From NCBI GenBank assembly GCA_964520425.1, contig CAZFMX010000012.1, positions 1 through 53,282 on the forward strand: a stretch of DNA of 53,282 bases, written 5' to 3'. The notes below the pieces were generated by a model. That model worked only from the letters and a program-made list of their open reading frames with translations, did not search any database and had not been told where the DNA came from. This DNA is from JAFGFY01 sp964520425. GTDB taxonomy: Bacteria > Desulfobacterota > DSM-4660 > Desulfatiglandales > HGW-15. Below are positions 9,157 through 17,574 of this stretch, in pieces (position 1 is the first letter of the stretch; every line of letters begins with the position of its first letter). The translations under genes were made by a program, and so were the position numbers.

Positions 9157-9250
9157 AAGTTTGAGGTGTGAAATACTCCCCACATTGGGGTGGGACAGTC
9201 ATGGTCCCAGTGGACACCTACCTCAAGCCTTGGACTATCTTGGGCTTAGG
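9157..9250. promoter_or_regulatory. Candidate structured RNA element: stem enclosing two hairpins
   Basis: GAGGTGT near 9163 can pair with ACACC/CTCAA near 9214-9226, enclosing two tight hairpins: CCCC-ACATT-GGGG (9178-9190) and GGGAC-AGTCATG-GTCCC (9192-9208). A third hairpin AAGCC...GGCTT follows at 9225-9247. The layout is a three-way junction. On the minus strand it would form the 5' leader of the membrane gene starting at 9101. I could not match it to a known riboswitch, 6S RNA or SRP RNA. Pairing was judged by eye. Confidence 0.35.
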
Positions 9251-9321
9251 GTATCCGTTTTCGAAACCTATTGAATAATCAAAGAAAAGTCAAGAGAAAG
9301 ACCGCTAATGATTTGATTTCA

Positions 9322-9366
9322 TAAGAAAAGCCCCTCAGAGCGGCATGGCGGGTGCCCTGAAGGGCT
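9322..9366 (-). terminator. Likely rho-independent terminator (minus strand)
   Basis: AGCCCTTCAG at 9366-9357 (minus reading) pairs with CTGAGGGGCT at 9338-9329, with one weak pair and an 18-nt loop, followed by TTTTCTTA. No convincing minus-strand gene lies just upstream apart from tRNA-Sec, which already has its own terminator. Confidence 0.45.
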
Positions 9367-9543
9367 CAGGAGGAAAGAGTATGAGAACACTCTTTCTGTT
9401 TGTTAAATTAATACCGGAAAACCTGGAGTCAACCATTTCAGGGGTAGGCATCCGTGGTTGAATATTGATGTCCCCGACTTTCTCTAAGATCGGCATCAGG
9501 GTGAAAGGGGTTGTTTTTTGCATCATTAGGCTTCACAAAGATG

Positions 9544-9566
9544 AAAAAAGGGGGCTGTGCCCCCTT
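9544..9566 (-). terminator. Rho-independent terminator of tRNA-Sec
   Basis: Read on the minus strand, AAGGGGG-CACAG-CCCCCTT is followed by TTTT and ends 15 bp downstream of the tRNA 3' end. The stem is perfect and the U-run is good. Confidence 0.85.
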
Positions 9567-9580
9567 AGTTCAATGAGATA

Positions 9581-9678
9581 TGGCGGAAGTGCATGGGAAT
9601 CGAACCCACCCGCCGAGGTTTTAGCCCGGCACACCGGATTTGAAGTCCGGGAGCCCCACCAGTGAGCTATCCACTTCC
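9581..9678 (-). tRNA. selC: tRNA-Sec (anticodon TCA)
   Basis: The minus strand reads GGAAGTGG at the 5' end and GCACTTCCGCCA at the 3' end, so CCA is encoded and the discriminator is G. The anticodon loop CTTCAAA sits on a CCGGA/TCCGG-type stem, giving anticodon TCA, which reads UGA. The 98-nt length, the long variable arm (about CCGGGCTAAAACCTCGG region) and the sequence of the anticodon arm match bacterial selC. It is therefore evidence that the organism inserts selenocysteine. No selA, selB or selD is in the window, and I found no convincing gene with an in-frame UGA here. A MITE-like repeat begins 31 bp upstream of the 5' end. Confidence 0.95.
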
Positions 9679-9708
9679 TAAATAAGGTATGACTGAGGTT
9701 CAGATGAA

Positions 9709-9851
9709 GAGACCTTTGAAAATCACTCCCTTTTGATCAATCTTTGCGTCACACTCAAATATTAGTCCTCGAAATACTACAAGCTATTCCAATGGCTAAG
9801 ATTTTCGCTTTCCTTGACCTTGACCAAAATAGAACATTTTTCAAAGATCTC
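9709..9851. repeat. MITE-like element, family A, copy 1
   Basis: Inverted ends GAGACCTTTGAAAA (9709) and TTTTTCAAAGATCTC (about 9837-9851) bound 143 bp of non-coding sequence. Internal blocks shared with the other two copies are TCCTCGAAATACT, a GCTATTCC-type centre and TTCCTTGACCTTGA. This copy is the most diverged. It lies just upstream of tRNA-Sec. Confidence 0.75.
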
Positions 9852-9937
9852 ATGGAATCTTAAACAGGAAGAGCAATTGTGTCAACCTTCTCCTAAATAA
9901 AGGGATTTAGGCATCTGAAACTCAGAGTGTTACAAGA

Positions 9938-11059
9938 CTAATCCGACAGATGATTGATCACAATGTTCAAAATCCGGCGTATGGGTTCGGCCGCTCCCCA
10001 GAGGAGTTGATCCCCACAACTGAAGGCTGCGACATATTCAGGCCCCATCAGCATCTTGTGAAGCCTGCCCACAGGAACGGTCAGGGTTCCACTCACGGCT
10101 GCGGGGGTGAGGTCCTTGATGGTGGCTGACCTTTCATTGGGCACCAATTCTACCCACTCGTGTGCATCTCGAAGCATACCTGAGATCTCATCCAGTGGGA
10201 TGTCTTTATTGAGTTTTATGGTAAATCCCTGGCTGTGACACCGCATGGCGTCTATACGGACACACAATCCATCCACAGGGATCGGTTTTTCCGTTTGCAG
10301 GATCTTGTTAGTTTCCGCATAGCCTTTCCATTCTTCCCGGGTCTGACCCGTTTCCATGGGCCTGTCGATCCAGGGGATCAGACTGGCGGCGAGCGGTGCG
10401 CCGAAATGAGCCACAGGCAGGGCAGAGCTGCGAAGTTCCTGTGTGATAAGGGCATCCAGCTCGATGGCTGATGACGCAGGATTGTTGATCAGGTCTTTTG
10501 AGGCATCAACCAGGGCGGACATCTGTTGCACCAGCTCGATCATGTTTTTGGCGCCGGCACCCGAGGCGGCCTGATAGGTCATGGAAGATATCCATTCGAT
10601 GTGGCCGGAAGCAAAAAGGCCGGAAAGTGCCATAAGCATGAGACTTACCGTGCAGTTGCCTCCCACATAGGTTTTTATGCCGGAGGAGAGTCCGGCTTCA
10701 ATCACCGACTTGTTCACCGGATCAAGGACAATGATACTGTCGTCATTCATTCTGAGTGTAGATGCAGAGTCTATCCAATAGCCGCTCCACCCGTTTTCCT
10801 GCAATTCAGTATAGATCCTTTTGGTGTAATCTCCCCCCTGGCAGGTGACGATGATATCCATTTCAGAGAGAAGCTCGATGCTGTATGCGTCTCTCAAAGG
10901 GGGGATCTCCAGGCCGATATCAGGGCCTTTCCCTCCGATATTGGAAGTGGTAAAGAAGGTCGGCTCATAGTTTCCAAAATCCTGCTCCGCAAGCATACGC
11001 TCCATAAGAACGGATCCGACCATGCCTCGCCATCCCACAAAACCTATCCTGAGCATCAT
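9938..11059 (-). CDS. asd: Aspartate-semialdehyde dehydrogenase
   Basis: 373 residues, the length of the enterobacterial-type Asd. It reduces aspartyl phosphate to aspartate semialdehyde with NADPH, feeding lysine/diaminopimelate, threonine and methionine synthesis in the cytoplasm. The nucleotide-binding start is LRIGFVGWRGMVGSVLMERM. The catalytic cysteine is in GGNCTVSLMLMALSGLF, and WIDSASTLRM and TYQAASGAGA are family motifs. The gene opens with two ATGs; the second is spaced better from AAGGAG, so the protein may begin at 11056. It is not next to other lysine-pathway genes; the downstream neighbour is a repeat and tRNA-Sec. Confidence 0.96.
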   Translation of the reverse strand: MMLRIGFVGWRGMVGSVLMERMLAEQDFGNYEPTFFTTSNIGGKGPDIGLEIPPLRDAYSIELLSEMDIIVTCQGGDYTKRIYTELQENGWSGYWIDSASTLRMNDDSIIVLDPVNKSVIEAGLSSGIKTYVGGNCTVSLMLMALSGLFASGHIEWISSMTYQAASGAGAKNMIELVQQMSALVDASKDLINNPASSAIELDALITQELRSSALPVAHFGAPLAASLIPWIDRPMETGQTREEWKGYAETNKILQTEKPIPVDGLCVRIDAMRCHSQGFTIKLNKDIPLDEISGMLRDAHEWVELVPNERSATIKDLTPAAVSGTLTVPVGRLHKMLMGPEYVAAFSCGDQLLWGAAEPIRRILNIVINHLSD

Positions 11060-11176
11060 ATTCTCCTTAGGATTAAATATATGTTCTCTCTTATTTTAAT
11101 GAAACGGGAAGATGTTTCAATAGAAAAGATGAATCAACGGCTTCAAAGAAGACTAAAAGGCGGCGTTTGATCTCGA

Positions 11177-11205
11177 AAGGCTTTTCGCCCTACGGAACGA
11201 AAGCC
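11177..11205 (-). terminator. Weak hairpin downstream of the sirtuin gene
   Basis: CGAAAGGCTTTTCG and CGAAAGCC can fold on either strand about 40 bp past the sirtuin stop. There is no U-run, so its role as a terminator is uncertain. Confidence 0.25.
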
Positions 11206-11240
11206 CCGAAGGCTCATCACCTGGAATTTAATCCCGTAGT

Positions 11241-11996
11241 CTAAACGCTCTCCATAATCCGGCCCAGAGTTCTCGCAACAAAATCATGTATCACCAGAAC
11301 GGCCTGCCGGTCAAGCGGGGTCTCGTCCCGATTAATGATCATGAGGTTTGCTCCGCTTTCCACGGCATAGGCTGGGACGGAAGCGGCCGGATAGACCACC
11401 AACGAGGATCCCAAGACGATACAGAGATCACATTCCCGCGCATGCTGGAGTGATTCCGTCATCTTATCCTGGGGCATGGACTGGCCGAAAGAGACGGTAT
11501 CCGGCTTTAGAATGCCTGAGCAGTCATCACAATAAGGGACTGTCACTCCCGATCTTATGCGATCTTCAATCTCATCTCTGTCATAGGCCTTGTTACAGCT
11601 CAAACAGGAGACGGAAAAGGCTGAGCCGTGAATCTCAATAATTTTATTAGGGGAATTCCCCGCCTTATGGTGTAGATGATCAATATTCTGGGTCACAATA
11701 GCGAGTAATTTTCCGGTATCTTCCATTCTTTTGATGGATAAATGGGCTTGATTGGGAACCGCGTTTCTCATCACCTCATAATATTCGGTACTCATTTGCC
11801 AGTATTTTTCTCGGGCCCTTTCATCAGAGATGAATTTGTGAAAATCAAAATCCGAAGGATCATATTTATCCCATATCCCTCCGGGGCTTCTGAAATCGGG
11901 TATTCCGGATTCTGTGCTCAGCCCGGCTCCGACGAAGACCAGGATCTTCTTAGATTCACGTATGAGGTTAATCCCTCTTTTGATTAAGTCATCCAT
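11241..11996 (-). CDS. cobB: NAD-dependent protein deacylase of the Sir2 family
   Basis: 251 residues from the ATG at 11996, placed after GGAGGTCTATA; an in-frame upstream start would add 19 unlikely residues. The NAD-binding GAGLSTESGIPDFRSPGGIW, the catalytic TQNIDHLHHKAG and EIHGS histidine region, and the zinc cysteines CLSCNKAYD and YCDDCSG are all present. GSSLVVYPAASVPAYAV completes the Rossmann fold. It removes acyl groups from lysines using NAD, as in regulation of acetyl-CoA synthetase. The overall pattern resembles the Thermotoga-type sirtuin. It is divergent in position from no obvious partner. Confidence 0.95.
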   Translation of the reverse strand: MDDLIKRGINLIRESKKILVFVGAGLSTESGIPDFRSPGGIWDKYDPSDFDFHKFISDERAREKYWQMSTEYYEVMRNAVPNQAHLSIKRMEDTGKLLAIVTQNIDHLHHKAGNSPNKIIEIHGSAFSVSCLSCNKAYDRDEIEDRIRSGVTVPYCDDCSGILKPDTVSFGQSMPQDKMTESLQHARECDLCIVLGSSLVVYPAASVPAYAVESGANLMIINRDETPLDRQAVLVIHDFVARTLGRIMESV

Positions 11997-12343
11997 TATA
12001 GACCTCCTATCATAAGACCTGTTTACCCTATCGTTGTATAAAAAACATGACAAGAGGTATTAGAAAAAACAACAGCCGGGATCTTGGCGTAATTCGTTGC
12101 AATTTCTGGAAATCACCAAATGAAAATTCCAAATTAATCCTTTAAATCTGTCATGTTTTTACCCTCTGGGAAAGTCGAGGATACCGCAACTCCTTTGTTG
12201 TCAAGGATTCGCGGTAGTTTACTACTGCTTCACCCTTGACGCCGCAGATCTGCATCATCCTCAATTCTTGCAACGTTAGGGTTTACCCTTTAGCCGCATA
12301 AAAGACAAGATAAAGGCTCGAAATCAACATGACACTAGAAAGA
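11997..12343. other. Intergenic gap with no supported gene
   Basis: It holds the upstream region of the sirtuin gene and the downstream region of the MBL gene. I see only a weak imperfect inverted repeat around ACCGCAACTCC...TCGCGGTAG near 12182-12215 and no convincing promoter or terminator. Confidence 0.4.
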
Positions 12344-12919
12344 TCAGCCCATACGGAAGAAGGGATTTATCAGGCGTTCCCTACCTATGGTGGATGGCGG
12401 ACCATGCCCGGGATAGACTCGAATATTGTCGCCAAGTGGAAAGATCTTATTGATGACACCTTGGATGAGTTGATGGTGGTTCCCTCCTGGGAAGTCCGTT
12501 CTCCCGATGGAACTGGCGAAGAGCGTATCCCCGGTGAAGACAGCACCCGGCGCAGAAAGGCACATCCCTCCCGGAGAGTGGCCGGGTGTGTGGATAGCCC
12601 TAATGGTGTAGGAGCCTACCTCTATTATATCTCCTTCACGGAGATCACCGTCTGCAGGAAACCCAAGACCCGGCGCATCCAGGGAATGAATGAGTACCGG
12701 CGCCTTTGTGATTCTCTTGAGTTCCGATGCAGCCCCTACATGATCAACATGTCCGTGTGTGATAAGGATGTGGAGAATTCGCAGTCCGTTCCTGGATATC
12801 TCATTTACAATTCGGACAGCCTCATCACCGGGGTCAATGACCACCCCCACCTTGGTCTTGTCGCATCCCAAGATGTAACAGTTGGATTGGTAGGGCCCTA
12901 CGACCAATTTTCTCAACAT
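12344..12919 (-). CDS. Metallo-beta-lactamase-fold hydrolase, glyoxalase II-like
   Basis: 191 residues with the MBL zinc motif THGHVDHVG near residue 55, a second histidine in HTPGHSPGG near 115, the FTGDTLF aspartate, and a final metal histidine in VYPGHGP. The length and the opening KLVVGPYQSNCYIL are typical of single-domain hydroxyacylglutathione hydrolase-like enzymes (YcbL type). They hydrolyse thioesters or persulfide substrates in the cytoplasm. The ribosome binding site is weak. The gene is divergent from the M29 aminopeptidase, with a MITE-like element between them. The long open frame on the other strand is only a shadow of this gene. Confidence 0.92.
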   Translation of the reverse strand: MLRKLVVGPYQSNCYILGCDKTKVGVVIDPGDEAVRIVNEISRNGLRILHILITHGHVDHVGAASELKRITKAPVLIHSLDAPGLGFPADGDLREGDIIEVGSYTIRAIHTPGHSPGGMCLSAPGAVFTGDTLFASSIGRTDFPGGNHHQLIQGVINKIFPLGDNIRVYPGHGPPSTIGRERLINPFFRMG

Positions 12920-12958
12920 GGACTATGTGACTCCCGAGACTTTTTCACGCTTATCATT

Positions 12959-13153
12959 TGACGGCTTTGTAAAAAGTCCAACTGCCGTTCGAGAGGCTCA
13001 TGGCTCTGAGCAGAGCCGATGAGCTGTGTTACGCTTCATCTTTCGTTATTGCGGTGTACTGTATAGGTACGCCTCATTTCTCAAGCTTCGCAAGCCTTGA
13101 ATTTGGAGCTTTTTACTTTGCCGTTCCATTACTAACTTTTTACGAGTTTGTCA
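12959..13153. repeat. MITE-like element, family B
   Basis: Terminal inverted repeats TGACGGCTTTGTAAAAAGT (12959) and ACTTTTTACGAGTTTGTCA (13135-13153) bound 195 bp. Inner sequence has a palindromic GGCTCATGGCTCTGAGCAG region and no gene. It sits in the divergent promoter region of the MBL and aminopeptidase genes. Similar TAAAAAGT-ended repeats are familiar from deltaproteobacterial intergenic regions. Confidence 0.65.
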
Positions 13154-13246
13154 TTTATTAGTAGAGAAAATAATTGATAACCTGTTAAAGTCAAGCAGAG
13201 ATCAGCCTTCAAGTTTCAACCAAAAGCATCGAGAGGAGCCTAAACC

Positions 13247-14452
13247 GTGTTTACGAAGAGACAGATGGAGAAATATTGTGATGTCCTGCTTTGGGCATTA
13301 AAAACCGCCCGAAAAGAGAGTTTCAAGAAGAATGATGTAGTGATGATCCTTTATGATCTTGCGGGCTTAGAAATGACAGAAATCCTTCAGGCGAAACTCC
13401 TTGATATGGGAGTGAATCCGGTTCCGTGTATGGGATTGACTTCGGTCATGGAAAAAAATTTCTTTGAAAAGGCCAATCCCCGGCGACTGATCTTTCAGAC
13501 TCCCGGCAGAAAGGAGCTATATAAGTGCCTGAACGGGAGTATTCATATTTACGCACCGGAATCACTCACTCACTTGAGTCAAATCGACCCGAAAAAGATC
13601 GGTAAGGTGGCTGTCGCGAGAAAACCCTTGCGAAAGATCCTCGACAAGAGAGAAGAGCAGGGTAAATACAGCTGGACCCTTTGCATGGTTCCCACACGTG
13701 CATTGGCAAAGAAGGCCCAGCTTTCCATGGATCAGTATATTGAGCAGGTTGCAAAGGCCTGTAACCTGGACAAGAGGGATCCTGTCAAGGCGTGGCAGAA
13801 GACTTATGAAAATGTGACGGCCATCAAGAAATGGATCAATGGACTGGACGTCATGACCTATCATATTCAATCGGCGCATGTGGATCTCAAGGTGACGCCA
13901 GGAAAAAAGAGGAGATGGATCGGACTCTCCGGGCACAATATTCCGAGTTTTGAGATCTTTCTCTCTCCGGACTGGAGAGGGACAGAGGGGACTTACTTTG
14001 CTGACCAGCCTTCATTTCGTAGCGGAAACAGGGTGGAAGGGATTCGGCTTGAATTCAAAAAAGGAAGGTTGGTCAAAATAGACGCGAAAGAGGGTCGAGA
14101 CTTTGTGGTTAAACAACTGTCCATGGATAAAGGGGCCGGAAGGTTGGGGGAGTTTTCATTGACGGATAAGAGATTCTCCAGGATTGACCGGTTCATGGCC
14201 AATACGCTTTTTGACGAAAACTTCGGGGGACGTTACGGTAATTGCCACGTGGCCCTGGGTGCATCATATTCGGATTCATATGATGGGAATCCTTCCGGTC
14301 TTACCAAAGAAAGAAAGAAGAGGCTCGGATTCAACGACTCCGCTCTTCATTGGGATATCGTGAATACGGAGAAGAAGAGAGTTATCGCACACCTTGCTTC
14401 AGGAGAAGAGATCACGATCTATGAGGATGGGATGTTTACACATAAGTCTTAA
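13247..14452 (+). CDS. Aminopeptidase, peptidase family M29
   Basis: 401 residues starting at GTG after GAGAGGAGCC. It resembles thermophilic aminopeptidases (AmpS/aminopeptidase T), which use two metal ions to release N-terminal residues. Candidate ligands are the glutamate in NIPSFEIFLSPD near 236, the glutamate in RLGEFSLTD, the histidine in GNCHVALGASYSD, and HWD in FNDSALHWDIV. This order E, E, H, H-x-D is the M29 pattern. Length matches the family (about 400). It opens a plus-strand run with an isomerase and a nuclease, but their functions do not form one obvious pathway. Confidence 0.9.
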   Translation: MFTKRQMEKYCDVLLWALKTARKESFKKNDVVMILYDLAGLEMTEILQAKLLDMGVNPVPCMGLTSVMEKNFFEKANPRRLIFQTPGRKELYKCLNGSIHIYAPESLTHLSQIDPKKIGKVAVARKPLRKILDKREEQGKYSWTLCMVPTRALAKKAQLSMDQYIEQVAKACNLDKRDPVKAWQKTYENVTAIKKWINGLDVMTYHIQSAHVDLKVTPGKKRRWIGLSGHNIPSFEIFLSPDWRGTEGTYFADQPSFRSGNRVEGIRLEFKKGRLVKIDAKEGRDFVVKQLSMDKGAGRLGEFSLTDKRFSRIDRFMANTLFDENFGGRYGNCHVALGASYSDSYDGNPSGLTKERKKRLGFNDSALHWDIVNTEKKRVIAHLASGEEITIYEDGMFTHKS

Positions 14453-14537
14453 GGTATACGGTGTAAGGTATAAGGTATTCGGAGAAAGATATTTCTAATA
14501 TATAAAACGCCTGTAAATGGCAAATAATGGATGATCA

Positions 14538-15308
14538 ATGACCGGTGATAAACGTAAAATCCGCTTGGGCGGAACGGCCAGGAGCCTTGAACAGGTAGAG
14601 TTACTTGATAGGATGGGGCTACAATTTGCTGAGATCACCATCACCAACCCGTCAACGTTCTTAAGTGTCGTTCATGAGTATAAGAAGCTGAAGGAGAAGT
14701 TAGGCATCTCTTACGTCTGCCATGGGCCAAGAGAAGGGGATCCCAATGATCTGTTGCAGTTGGAGAAGGTGTATTTGCCCAAAGTGCTTGGAATCCTGCC
14801 TTTGATAGCCGAGTTGGACACACCTCATTTGACCCTGCACCTCTGGCTGAATACGAGGTTTGTCAAGGAGGAATCCATCGCCTTAAAGATCGATTTGCTC
14901 GGAAGAATAGTTTGTGAAGCAATAGACAGGGGGGTCCTTATCTGTCTGGAAAACCTGAGTGAAAGCGCATCTCATTTGTCTGCTGCCTTCGATGTCTTGC
15001 CGTCACTCTACCTAACCCTTGACCTGGGGCACGCCCAACTCCTAACAGAGGTCAATAGGAGCTATGTGATCATTGAACGATACCCGGAAAGAGTAAGGCA
15101 CGTTCATTTGCATGATAACCGGGGTGGCCATTCAGCCCAGGATGATTCGCATCTCCCCCCTGGAGAAGGGATTATCGATTTTGAAAAGATCTTTGGAAAA
15201 CTCAGGGAAATAGATTATGACCGCACTATCAGCCTTGAACTGAAGCCTCATGAAATAGAGAGATGCCTAGGGGATGTGAGGGCGCTGCTTTCTAAAAGCG
15301 GATTGTAA
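14538..15308 (+). CDS. TIM-barrel sugar phosphate isomerase/epimerase-like protein
   Basis: 256 residues of the AP-endonuclease-2/xylose-isomerase-like TIM barrel. Metal-site candidates include the histidines and glutamates in YVCHGPRE, CLENLSES, LTLDLGHAQ, VRHVHLHDNRG and TISLELKP, which fall in the barrel order expected for the fold. LHDNRGGHSAQDDSHLPPGEG is the usual sixth-strand loop. It could act on a sugar phosphate or a damaged-DNA substrate; the context gives no choice. There is no clear ribosome binding site. It begins 85 bp after the aminopeptidase and ends 28 bp before the next gene. Confidence 0.85.
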   Translation: MTGDKRKIRLGGTARSLEQVELLDRMGLQFAEITITNPSTFLSVVHEYKKLKEKLGISYVCHGPREGDPNDLLQLEKVYLPKVLGILPLIAELDTPHLTLHLWLNTRFVKEESIALKIDLLGRIVCEAIDRGVLICLENLSESASHLSAAFDVLPSLYLTLDLGHAQLLTEVNRSYVIIERYPERVRHVHLHDNRGGHSAQDDSHLPPGEGIIDFEKIFGKLREIDYDRTISLELKPHEIERCLGDVRALLSKSGL

Positions 15309-15336
15309 TTCCAAGCCTATCATATGAATAAGCCAA

Positions 15337-16089
15337 ATGTTAGAACAGACCTTTGTACATATCCAGAACATCGGTGTAAAGACTGAGAAAAGACTGTGGG
15401 ATCGCGGCATCTATACGTGGGGTCACTTCCTGGATCACAACCGGACCATCTTCTCTCCGTCGAGGGATGCGTTTATCCGGGAAGAATTGGAGTCATCCAT
15501 TGCTCATCTTACAGATATCCGATACTTCAGTGAGAGACTGCCTTCATCGGAGATGTGGAGGGTCTTTGAGACCTTCAAAGATAAGGCTGTCTATCTGGAT
15601 ATCGAGACCAGTGGTCTTTATCATGGTGTTGATGAAATAACGGTGATCGGCCTTTATGACGGACATACCGTTCAGAGTTTTATCAATGGAACAAACCTGG
15701 AAGATTTTGAAATCGCCATCGCGTCGTATGACCTTGTTATTACCTTCAACGGGACCAGATTCGATCTTCCGTTTATCCGGCGTTGGTTCAAACATATTTC
15801 TCTTCCCTCTGCGCACATTGATCTCTGTTTCTTCCTAAGAAAATTGGGATACAAAGGAGGGCTTAAAAGTATTGAGAAACAGGTTGGGTTGGCGCGCGAG
15901 GAAGAAGTGGAAGGGCTGGGCGGATTTGAAGCCGTGCTACTGTGGCAGGCTTACCAGCAGGGTGATCAGGGTGCATTGGATCGCCTGGTTCAGTACAACA
16001 CAGCTGATATTGTCAACCTGGAACCCCTCATGAAAATGGGTTTTCAACAGATGAAGAATAAACTGACGGGCAGGACTAATGAAGTGTAA
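15337..16089 (+). CDS. YprB-like RNase H-fold exonuclease domain protein
   Basis: 250 residues. The N-terminal 60 are a helical segment with FVHIQNIGVKTEKRLWDRGI, a helix-hairpin-like DNA-contact motif. The exonuclease fold follows: VYLDIETSGL (first acidic D-x-E), ITFNGTRFDLPFIRR (N-G-x-x-F-D) and a final YNTADIVNLEPL with a D. This is the DEDD-like arrangement of the YprB family. The family is thought to cut single-stranded nucleic acid with two metal ions. It is followed at 196 bp by dinB, so a DNA repair neighbourhood is plausible, but a shared promoter is not shown. Confidence 0.85.
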   Translation: MLEQTFVHIQNIGVKTEKRLWDRGIYTWGHFLDHNRTIFSPSRDAFIREELESSIAHLTDIRYFSERLPSSEMWRVFETFKDKAVYLDIETSGLYHGVDEITVIGLYDGHTVQSFINGTNLEDFEIAIASYDLVITFNGTRFDLPFIRRWFKHISLPSAHIDLCFFLRKLGYKGGLKSIEKQVGLAREEEVEGLGGFEAVLLWQAYQQGDQGALDRLVQYNTADIVNLEPLMKMGFQQMKNKLTGRTNEV

Positions 16090-16285
16090 AGAGCAAGGGA
16101 AGAACTTTGCTTTTAAAAACTTCTCCCGATCACCATTCTCTTCGTGTGTGTGAACACGTCTCAGTATCTTGTACTCATTGACCGGACGAACCCAATTTCA
16201 TAGGATTTAGGGATTCGAGTCATCCTCAACAGAACAGGCAGATAACAAGGTCATTAATTGCAGCTTTAGGGATAAGCCATTCGCT

Positions 16286-17464
16286 ATGAATCGAGTAATA
16301 CTTCATATTGACATGGACGCGTTTTATGCGTCTGTTGAGCAGGTGGATCACCCTTCACTCAAAGGCAAGCCGGTGATTGTGGGGGGATCCTCCAACAGAG
16401 GTGTTGTCTGTGCCGCAAGCTATGAGGCCAGAAAGTTCGGCGTCCATTCGGCAATGCCCATCTTCCAGGCCAAAAAGAAATGCCCGAACGGAATATATCT
16501 GCCGGTCCGAATGGCGCGTTACCATGAAGTCTCAAAAAAGGTTATGGACATATTGACAGTATTTTGCCCGTTGATTGAACAGGTCTCTGTTGACGAGGCG
16601 TATTTGGATATCTCGGGGATAGACAGGTTATTGGGATCGCCAACGAAGATGGGTCTTCAGATCAAAGAGAGTATCAAGGAGGCTATGTCGTTGACCTGTT
16701 CTATCGGCATTGCCCCCAACAAGTTTCTGGCCAAGATTGCTTCAGATCTGGAAAAACCCGATGGTTTGACCCTCATTGAACCCAAGGAGGTCTTGCCGTT
16801 TATTGCAACCCTTCCCATTAAGAAGGTTCCTGGCGTTGGTGAGAAAACGATGGGTAGACTTAGAGATCTGGGTATCCATATGTTGGGAGATGTTCAAATA
16901 ATTGAGGAAAGCTTACTCCTTGAAAGGACGGGGAAATTCGGCAGAAGGCTATTGGATTTGTCCCAAGGAATTGATGAATCACCCGTCGTTCCGTATTCGG
17001 AACCCAAATCTATCAGCAGCGAAGAGACCCTGGCCAAGGATACGGGTGACATGGATGTCCTAAAAAAAGTCCTACTCATGCAGTCTGAATTAGTCGGGAG
17101 AAGGGCCAGAGCGAAAGGACTTATAGGGACAACCGTGACTCTGAAGTTGAAGAGAGCAGACTTCAGACAAATAACAAGGAGTATCACACTTGAAGAACCC
17201 ACCAGCTCTTCAAACGCAATCTACGAACAAATAGTCAAGCTTTTAAAAGGAATCAAGTCTACGAAATTCCGTTTGGTCGGTGTGGGACTGTCAAACCTTG
17301 TTTCAGCCGACGAGTCTTTAAAGCAGTTGAATTTATTTCAGAGAGTTTCCCCGACAAAGACATCATGGGCAGAGGCAGAAAACGCCATGGATGCCATAAA
17401 GGAAAGGTTTGGCGGAGACGCTATCAAGCGAGGTTGTCAATTAAATGACCCGGAGACTGAATAG
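16286..17464 (+). CDS. dinB: DNA polymerase IV (Y-family translesion polymerase)
   Basis: 392 residues. Palm motif DMDAFYASVEQ near residue 8 and SVDEAYLDIS near 105 supply the catalytic carboxylates. TCSIGIAPNKFLAKIASD and PGVGEKTMGRLRDLGI mark the palm end and the helix-hairpin-helix thumb. A QLNLF clamp-binding motif is seen near residue 347, where it sits after the little-finger domain, so interaction with the beta clamp is expected. It extends primers past lesions at the fork with low fidelity. The start is preceded by GGATAAGC. No clear LexA box is seen just upstream. Confidence 0.95.
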   Translation: MNRVILHIDMDAFYASVEQVDHPSLKGKPVIVGGSSNRGVVCAASYEARKFGVHSAMPIFQAKKKCPNGIYLPVRMARYHEVSKKVMDILTVFCPLIEQVSVDEAYLDISGIDRLLGSPTKMGLQIKESIKEAMSLTCSIGIAPNKFLAKIASDLEKPDGLTLIEPKEVLPFIATLPIKKVPGVGEKTMGRLRDLGIHMLGDVQIIEESLLLERTGKFGRRLLDLSQGIDESPVVPYSEPKSISSEETLAKDTGDMDVLKKVLLMQSELVGRRARAKGLIGTTVTLKLKRADFRQITRSITLEEPTSSSNAIYEQIVKLLKGIKSTKFRLVGVGLSNLVSADESLKQLNLFQRVSPTKTSWAEAENAMDAIKERFGGDAIKRGCQLNDPETE

Positions 17465-17537
17465 TGATCTCTTCATTGGATGGCTCTAAAGCTTTGGACC
17501 AAAAAGTACGGAGACTCAATTTCATTAAACTTTGTGG

Positions 17538-17564
17538 TTGACACTTTAAAAGGTATCCTATAGT
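17538..17564 (+). promoter_or_regulatory. Candidate sigma70 promoter
   Basis: TTGACA at 17538 and TATAGT at 17559 are 15 bp apart, which is short but tolerable. The next strong feature on this strand is a terminator 165 bp downstream, so it would produce a short RNA or a leader of the MBL gene. Confidence 0.45.
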
Positions 17565-17574
17565 AAATTAGGCC

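Noticed and set aside
9381..9461. 26-codon frame with a good GGAGGAAAGAGT site
   Set aside because: No homologue recognised, and the site overlaps a hairpin; likely chance.
9335..9526. 63-codon minus-strand frame ending at a terminator-like hairpin
   Set aside because: Its last codons are part of the hairpin stem and the protein looks random.
10526..11170. 214-codon open frame on the plus strand
   Set aside because: Antisense to asd; no domain, and extends only through the non-coding upstream region.
12329..12961. 210-codon open frame on the plus strand
   Set aside because: It lies fully opposite the MBL-fold gene whose motifs are clear; its own translation has no recognisable domain.
14453..14500. 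Short AAGGTATA-type simple repeat after the aminopeptidase gene
   Set aside because: Low-complexity, no symmetry suggesting a terminator or site.
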